Origin: a virus
Strand: one strand, 5' to 3'
DNA length: 54,200 bases
IMG/VR virus record: IMGVR_UViG_3300031857_000243
Location: 1 to 54,200 of that record
The notes beneath the pieces were generated by a model. It worked only from the letters and a program-made list of their open reading frames with translations, did not search any database and was not told where the DNA came from. This document shows, piece by piece, positions 50,808-54,200 of the stretch (the first letter of the stretch is position 1; every line of letters begins with the position of its first letter). Position numbers and translations under genes: made by a program.

Positions 50808-51532
50808 TGAGTTTTTCAAAAAATATATCTCTAGATGAAGTTAATTATTCTAATTTAGGTAGATTAGGTTTAATTGCTCAGGGTATTAGAAAAGAATTAT
50901 CTGGCAATAATAGTCTACAGGCTATAGCCAGAAGAAAAGCAACTCAAAGATTTCAATTTCCACAAAATTGGAGAATTCCATCTGGTCCTTTTCGTGGAGA
51001 TTTAGAAAATGAACCACAAAGTACAGTATCAAATACACCAACAACTTCTGGAACAGATGAGCCAGAAGCAGGAACCGTTAATTCTGGAATTGTAACTAAA
51101 AGAATAAAATATAGACCACAAAAAACTATTGGTGGTACTGTAGTATCTGGAATCAAAAGAAATATTCAAGGTTCTTTGAGTCAAGGTTCAACTATTGGTC
51201 CAAGTGGTGCTATGGGAACTGTTACAAATATAGCTACTGGTGGAATAAAATCTCTGTTTGCTGCTGGACTAACAACAGTCCTGCCGAGAGTTTTAACTGG
51301 AGTGTATAGGGGTATAAAAGCTTCAAATTATGTAAGAAGAAATATGTCAAAACAGCCAACAAATGGAGTAAAAATTCCAGTTTCTGGACCACCAACTAAT
51401 ATTGTACCAAAAACCAGAGAAGATGATATAAGAGATATAAAGAACGAATTGAATAGACGCAGAACAGGTACTCAAGAAGCTGAAATACGAGCTGGTATAG
51501 TTACCCCTCGTACAAATAGACGACTGAGATAA
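50807..51532 (+). CDS. Unknown protein between protease and scaffold, 241 aa
   Basis: The protein starts at the gp21 stop (TAATG). T4 has no gene here. Residues 1-55 are helical (VNYSNLGRLGLIAQGIRKELSG, LQAIARRKATQRFQF). The middle (about 55-170) is Gly/Thr/Ser/Pro rich with IKYRPQKTIGGTVVSGI and a hydrophobic Gly/Ala/Leu stretch (GGIKSLFAAGLTTVLPRVLTG) that could be a membrane-active or buried helix. The C-terminus is strongly basic (RRTGTQEAEIRAGIVTPRTNRRLR). It may be an internal head protein. No family is recognised. Confidence 0.55.
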   Translation: MSFSKNISLDEVNYSNLGRLGLIAQGIRKELSGNNSLQAIARRKATQRFQFPQNWRIPSGPFRGDLENEPQSTVSNTPTTSGTDEPEAGTVNSGIVTKRIKYRPQKTIGGTVVSGIKRNIQGSLSQGSTIGPSGAMGTVTNIATGGIKSLFAAGLTTVLPRVLTGVYRGIKASNYVRRNMSKQPTNGVKIPVSGPPTNIVPKTREDDIRDIKNELNRRRTGTQEAEIRAGIVTPRTNRRLR

Positions 51533-51573
51533 TAATTTAATGTTACATACAAAATTGTTAAAAAAATTAATTA

Positions 51574-51581
51574 TATAAATA
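51574..51581 (+). promoter_or_regulatory. T4-type late promoter TATAAATA before gp22
   Basis: An exact octamer lies 21 bases upstream of the gp22 ATG. A normal leader with Shine-Dalgarno GGAG (51593-51596) follows, unlike the gp20 arrangement. Confidence 0.8.
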
Positions 51582-51602
51582 ATATAAAACACGGAGAAAA
51601 AT

Positions 51603-52544
51603 ATGCAAGGAAATAAAGATGTACATGATGAGAGTGGAAAAGGAACATTTTCGTCCAACGGAGTGACTCCAATGTTTGCAAAAGCAATAGCAAAGGACGG
51701 AGATGCTAAAAAGAATATGGCATCCCTTTCTCCAGCAGGAGTTTCAAATGCTGGTGGCACTGATCAGACAATGGGAGCACAGATGGAAGAAAGTGTTGAG
51801 TTAGATATAACCGACTATATCAATGCTTTATTTGAAGGACAAGATTTATCGGACGAATTTAAGCAAAGAGCTGCCGTTATTTTTGAAGCAGCTTTAAATG
51901 AAAAAATCTCAATCGTTGAGCAAGCAATCCTTCAAGCATCTGAAGAATTAATCGCAGAGCAAACGGAGTCTGTCGCTTCAACACTAACAGAATCAATTGA
52001 TGAATATCTTTCATACGCTATTAATGAATGGATGGAAGAAAATAGACTACAAGTAGAGCAAGGCTTCAGAACAGAAATTGCTGAAAACTTTATGCGTGGT
52101 CTAAAGGATCTATTTGAAAACAGCTATGTTGACATTCCAGAAGACAAAGTTGATATCGTTGATGAACTATTCGATGAACACAACGAACTTCAAGAATCAA
52201 TGAACAAGCTAATTCAAGAAAATATGGCCCTCAATGAAGAAGTAGCAGTAGCAAAGTGCTTAAACATCTTCTTCGAAGAAACAGCAGGACTTGCTGATAC
52301 TGAAATTGAAAAAATTGCATCTCTATCGGAAGGAATCAACTTTGATTCTTTAGATCAATACAGAGATAAAATTAAAATCATAAAGGAATCATATCTAAAT
52401 GGTGAAACAAAACCAACCCAATCAGCACAATCCTCAATCATGGAAAGTGATCAGATTGCTCCAGTTAATCTAAATGAAGATATGAGCATTTATGTTCAGT
52501 CAATCAGCAAGCAATTAAAGGCATCAAATCCAAAAGTCAAATAA
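51603..52544 (+). CDS. gp22: Prohead scaffold protein gp22
   Basis: The 313-residue protein (T4 gp22 is 269 aa) is acidic and mostly helical, with FKQRAAVIFEAALNEKISIVEQAI, VASTLTESIDEYLSYAINEWMEENRLQVEQGFRTEIAENFMRGLKDLFE and VDELFDEHNELQESMNKLIQENMALNEEVAVAKCL as the typical gp22 blocks. The N-terminal 60 residues are flexible. It forms the inner core that guides gp23 assembly and is degraded by gp21. It has its own late promoter and Shine-Dalgarno, and gp23's promoter begins directly after its stop codon. Confidence 0.95.
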   Translation: MQGNKDVHDESGKGTFSSNGVTPMFAKAIAKDGDAKKNMASLSPAGVSNAGGTDQTMGAQMEESVELDITDYINALFEGQDLSDEFKQRAAVIFEAALNEKISIVEQAILQASEELIAEQTESVASTLTESIDEYLSYAINEWMEENRLQVEQGFRTEIAENFMRGLKDLFENSYVDIPEDKVDIVDELFDEHNELQESMNKLIQENMALNEEVAVAKCLNIFFEETAGLADTEIEKIASLSEGINFDSLDQYRDKIKIIKESYLNGETKPTQSAQSSIMESDQIAPVNLNEDMSIYVQSISKQLKASNPKVK

Positions 52545-52552
52545 TATAAATA
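52545..52552 (+). promoter_or_regulatory. T4-type late promoter TATAAATA before gp23
   Basis: An exact octamer begins on the base after the gp22 stop codon and lies 20 bases upstream of the gp23 ATG, with a strong Shine-Dalgarno TAGGAGA between. This suits the highest-expressed gene of the virus. Confidence 0.85.
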
Positions 52553-52572
52553 AAAAATAGGAGAATATAGAA

Positions 52573-54000
52573 ATGGATTTTAACGGAACTACACCATACG
52601 ACACACTTTTAGAAAAATGGTCACCACTCATTGACCATCCAGAACTAACAAAGATTGAGGACATTCATAGAAGAAGAACAACCGCCGTTCTTCTAGAAAA
52701 TCAAAAGAGAGCTTTAGCAGAAGAAAGAAACCAACTTCTTACAGAAGCTGCACCAACCAACTCAATGGGTGGTGGTTTCTCAGTCACTCAAGCTGCTTCA
52801 GCAAACGGAAGCCTTGCTGGTTATGACCCAATCCTAATCAGCCTCGTTCGCCGTGCAATGCCAAATGTTGTTGCTTACGACATTGCAAGCGTTCAACCAA
52901 TGACTGCACCAACTGGTCTAATCTTTGCCTTCAGAGCTAAGTACGATGGTCCAGCTGGTCTAGAAGCAATGTATGATGAACCAATTGCATCTTTCTCTGG
53001 TGTTTCTGGTTCAACTGGTAATAATAATACCACAGAAGGTTCAACCTATACCAACCCCTTTGGTTTAGGAACAAACACTGGTGCTACACTAACAGCTATT
53101 ACTCGTAAGAATCTATTTGAGAGATTCCGTGGATTCCTTACCGCTGATGCTGAAAAACTCGGCGGAAGTGATGCTAGCGATCCTAAGTTCAAGGAAATGG
53201 CCTTCAGCATTGAGCGCGTTGCAGTACAAGCCCGTACAAGAGCACTCAAGGCAGAATATACAACCGAACTTGCTCAAGATCTTAAGGCTGTTCATGGTCT
53301 TGATGCCGAATCTGAACTTGCGAACATTCTCTCAGTTGAAATTCTCAACGAAATCAACAGAGAAATTCTACGCGCAGTTTACACTGTTGCCAAGACAGGT
53401 TCACAGCAAACTGGACTCGATCTTGCTGGTAGCTACAATCTAACCGAAGACTCAGACGGTCGTTGGTCAGCAGAACGCTATCGTGGTCTTATGTATCAGA
53501 TCGAACGCGAAGCAAATGTTATCGCCAAGGAAACTCGTAGAGGTAAAGGTAACTTCATCCTTTGCAGCGCAGATGTTGCATCAGCACTTGCAATGGGTGG
53601 ATTCCTCAATATCTCACCAGCACTCAATGTCAACCTAAGCGTTGATGATACTGGAAATGTCTTTGCTGGAGTCCTCAATGGTCGCTATAAGGTCTATATC
53701 GATCCATTCGTCCCAGCAGGAGTTGACTTCTTCCTCGTTGGATACAAGGGAACCTCACCATATGACGCTGGTATGTTCTACTGCCCATATGTTCCTCTCC
53801 AAATGGTAAGAGCAGTCGGTCAAGATACCTTCCAACCAAAGATTGGCTTCAAGACTCGTTACGGAATGGTTGCAAATCCATTCGCCAAGGGTCAAACAAG
53901 CTTCGCTGGCTCAAACGCACTCACAGATGGTCTAGATCTAAACAGCAATGTTTACTACCGTCTAACCAGAGTCAAGAGCCTCCACGGTAGAGAAGGCTGA
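52573..54000 (+). CDS. gp23: Major capsid protein gp23
   Basis: The 475-residue protein (T4 gp23 is 521 aa) has an N-terminal propeptide with a gp21 cleavage site L56-T57-E58 before A59, matching the (I/L)xE rule. After it come the gp23 blocks: DPILISLVRRAMPNVVAYDIASVQPMTAPTGLIFAFRAKY, ERFRGFLTADAEKLGGSDASD-like, FKEMAFSIERVAVQARTRALKAEYTTELAQDLKAVHGLDAE, RREANVIAKETRRGKGNFILCSADVASAL and YMGYKGTSPYDAGMFYCPYVPL-like. Codon use is GC-richer and more biased to C-ending codons than its neighbours, as expected for very high expression. It has its own late promoter, strong Shine-Dalgarno and terminator. Confidence 0.98.
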   Translation: MDFNGTTPYDTLLEKWSPLIDHPELTKIEDIHRRRTTAVLLENQKRALAEERNQLLTEAAPTNSMGGGFSVTQAASANGSLAGYDPILISLVRRAMPNVVAYDIASVQPMTAPTGLIFAFRAKYDGPAGLEAMYDEPIASFSGVSGSTGNNNTTEGSTYTNPFGLGTNTGATLTAITRKNLFERFRGFLTADAEKLGGSDASDPKFKEMAFSIERVAVQARTRALKAEYTTELAQDLKAVHGLDAESELANILSVEILNEINREILRAVYTVAKTGSQQTGLDLAGSYNLTEDSDGRWSAERYRGLMYQIEREANVIAKETRRGKGNFILCSADVASALAMGGFLNISPALNVNLSVDDTGNVFAGVLNGRYKVYIDPFVPAGVDFFLVGYKGTSPYDAGMFYCPYVPLQMVRAVGQDTFQPKIGFKTRYGMVANPFAKGQTSFAGSNALTDGLDLNSNVYYRLTRVKSLHGREG

Positions 54001-54018
54001 TCGGAGTAAGTCTTAACG

Positions 54019-54050
54019 AACAGGCTGGTCGAAAGACCAGCCTGTTTCTT
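54019..54050 (+). terminator. Rho-independent terminator after gp23
   Basis: AACAGGCTGGTC (54019-54030) pairs perfectly over 12 bp with GACCAGCCTGTT (54035-54046) around a GAAA tetraloop, followed by TCTT. The next late promoter begins immediately after it. Confidence 0.92.
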
Positions 54051-54058
54051 TATAAATA
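54051..54058 (+). promoter_or_regulatory. T4-type late promoter TATAAATA after gp23 terminator
   Basis: An exact octamer directly abuts the gp23 terminator and ends five bases before the ATG at 54064. The terminator-promoter-ATG arrangement is the same as at 668-707. Confidence 0.8.
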
Positions 54059-54063
54059 CTATT

Positions 54064-54200
54064 ATGTTCAATCCGAGCAATATACCAGACGATATCAAAA
54101 AAGAATTACCTGGAGATTTCTTAGCAAAAAATCCAGTGATTCCAGAAAATAGAAATTATCTATTACAAAATAAATTTATTTTTATTTTAAGCAGATGTCC
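54064..54200 (+). CDS. Partial structural-type protein, 3' end outside window
   Basis: The frame starts at ATG 54064 and runs to the window end (45 complete codons). The visible sequence includes DDIKKELPGDFLAKNPVIPEN and then NRNYLLQNKFIFILSRCP. The phrase 'NxNYL...FxFxLxRCP' resembles the start of tube- or baseplate-like proteins in marine T4-like phages ('NFL.PxxFKF...RxP'). Its late promoter, spaced for a leaderless transcript, suggests a virion protein. No Shine-Dalgarno is present. The identity is tentative. Confidence 0.5.
   Translation, partial: MFNPSNIPDDIKKELPGDFLAKNPVIPENRNYLLQNKFIFILSRC

Noticed and set aside
1-54200. CRISPR arrays, insertion sequences or attachment sites
   Set aside because: No regularly spaced direct repeats, transposase genes or duplicated tRNA ends were seen.

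Overview
The window is a stretch of the genome of a T4-like contractile-tailed phage. It is AT-rich and very compact, with most genes overlapping or separated by only a few bases. It carries the T4-type neck, packaging, sheath, tube, portal, protease, scaffold and capsid genes in T4 order, a T4-type baseplate set, gp32 and a probable gp33, and T4-type late promoters (TATAAATA). The small single-domain forms of several proteins and the gene order recall marine and freshwater T4-like phages (cyanophage or Pelagibacter-phage type) more than coliphage T4. No photosynthesis or other host-marker genes are present, so the host is not determined.

Left part (1-5.2 kb): small accessory genes read rightward. 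They include an SH3/Sm-fold protein, a probable DNA glycosylase, an HNH endonuclease, a small HTH protein, a zinc deaminase-like protein and a two-helix membrane protein. They are driven by near-consensus sigma70 promoters. Three promoters fire directly into a tRNA or tRNA-like gene (Lys-like UUU, Ile UAU, Arg UCU) followed by a protein gene. These tRNAs would read A-ending codons common in this AT-rich genome.

Middle left (5.2-12.2 kb): two leftward virion-type genes, then rightward gp33 and gp32 (gp32 behind a sigma70 promoter and a two-hairpin leader). A leftward block follows: gp4, gp54, a gp26-family protein, a gp51-like small protein and a Lys/Asn-rich protein that may be the tape measure.

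Centre (12.2-24 kb): rightward baseplate genes gp48, gp53, a giant gp27-like hub (1612 aa), gp25, gp6, a gp7-like and a gp8-like protein. From 24 to 40.2 kb lies a large fibre cassette: a tail-fibre protein, a small surface-domain protein, and paralogous fibres built from collagen-like Gly-X-Y repeats, tandem cysteine-rich modules and, in most, lectin-type C-termini. A small Cys-cluster protein ends the cassette.

Right part (40.2-54.2 kb): neck gp13 and gp14, tail terminator gp15, terminase gp16 and gp17, sheath gp18, three tandem tail-tube paralogues, portal gp20, prohead-core-like proteins, protease gp21, an unknown protein, scaffold gp22, major capsid gp23 and the start of a further gene.

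The most unusual features are: late promoters placed so that predicted transcripts start at or next to the AUG (leaderless late mRNAs); tRNA-headed operons including a noncanonical tRNA-Lys-like RNA; sigma70 promoters fused to the stop codons of upstream genes; the collagen/Cys-module/lectin fibre cassette; a gp27 homologue with an insertion of roughly 1000 residues or more; and a triplicated tail-tube gene. All functional names rest on sequence recognition without database searches.
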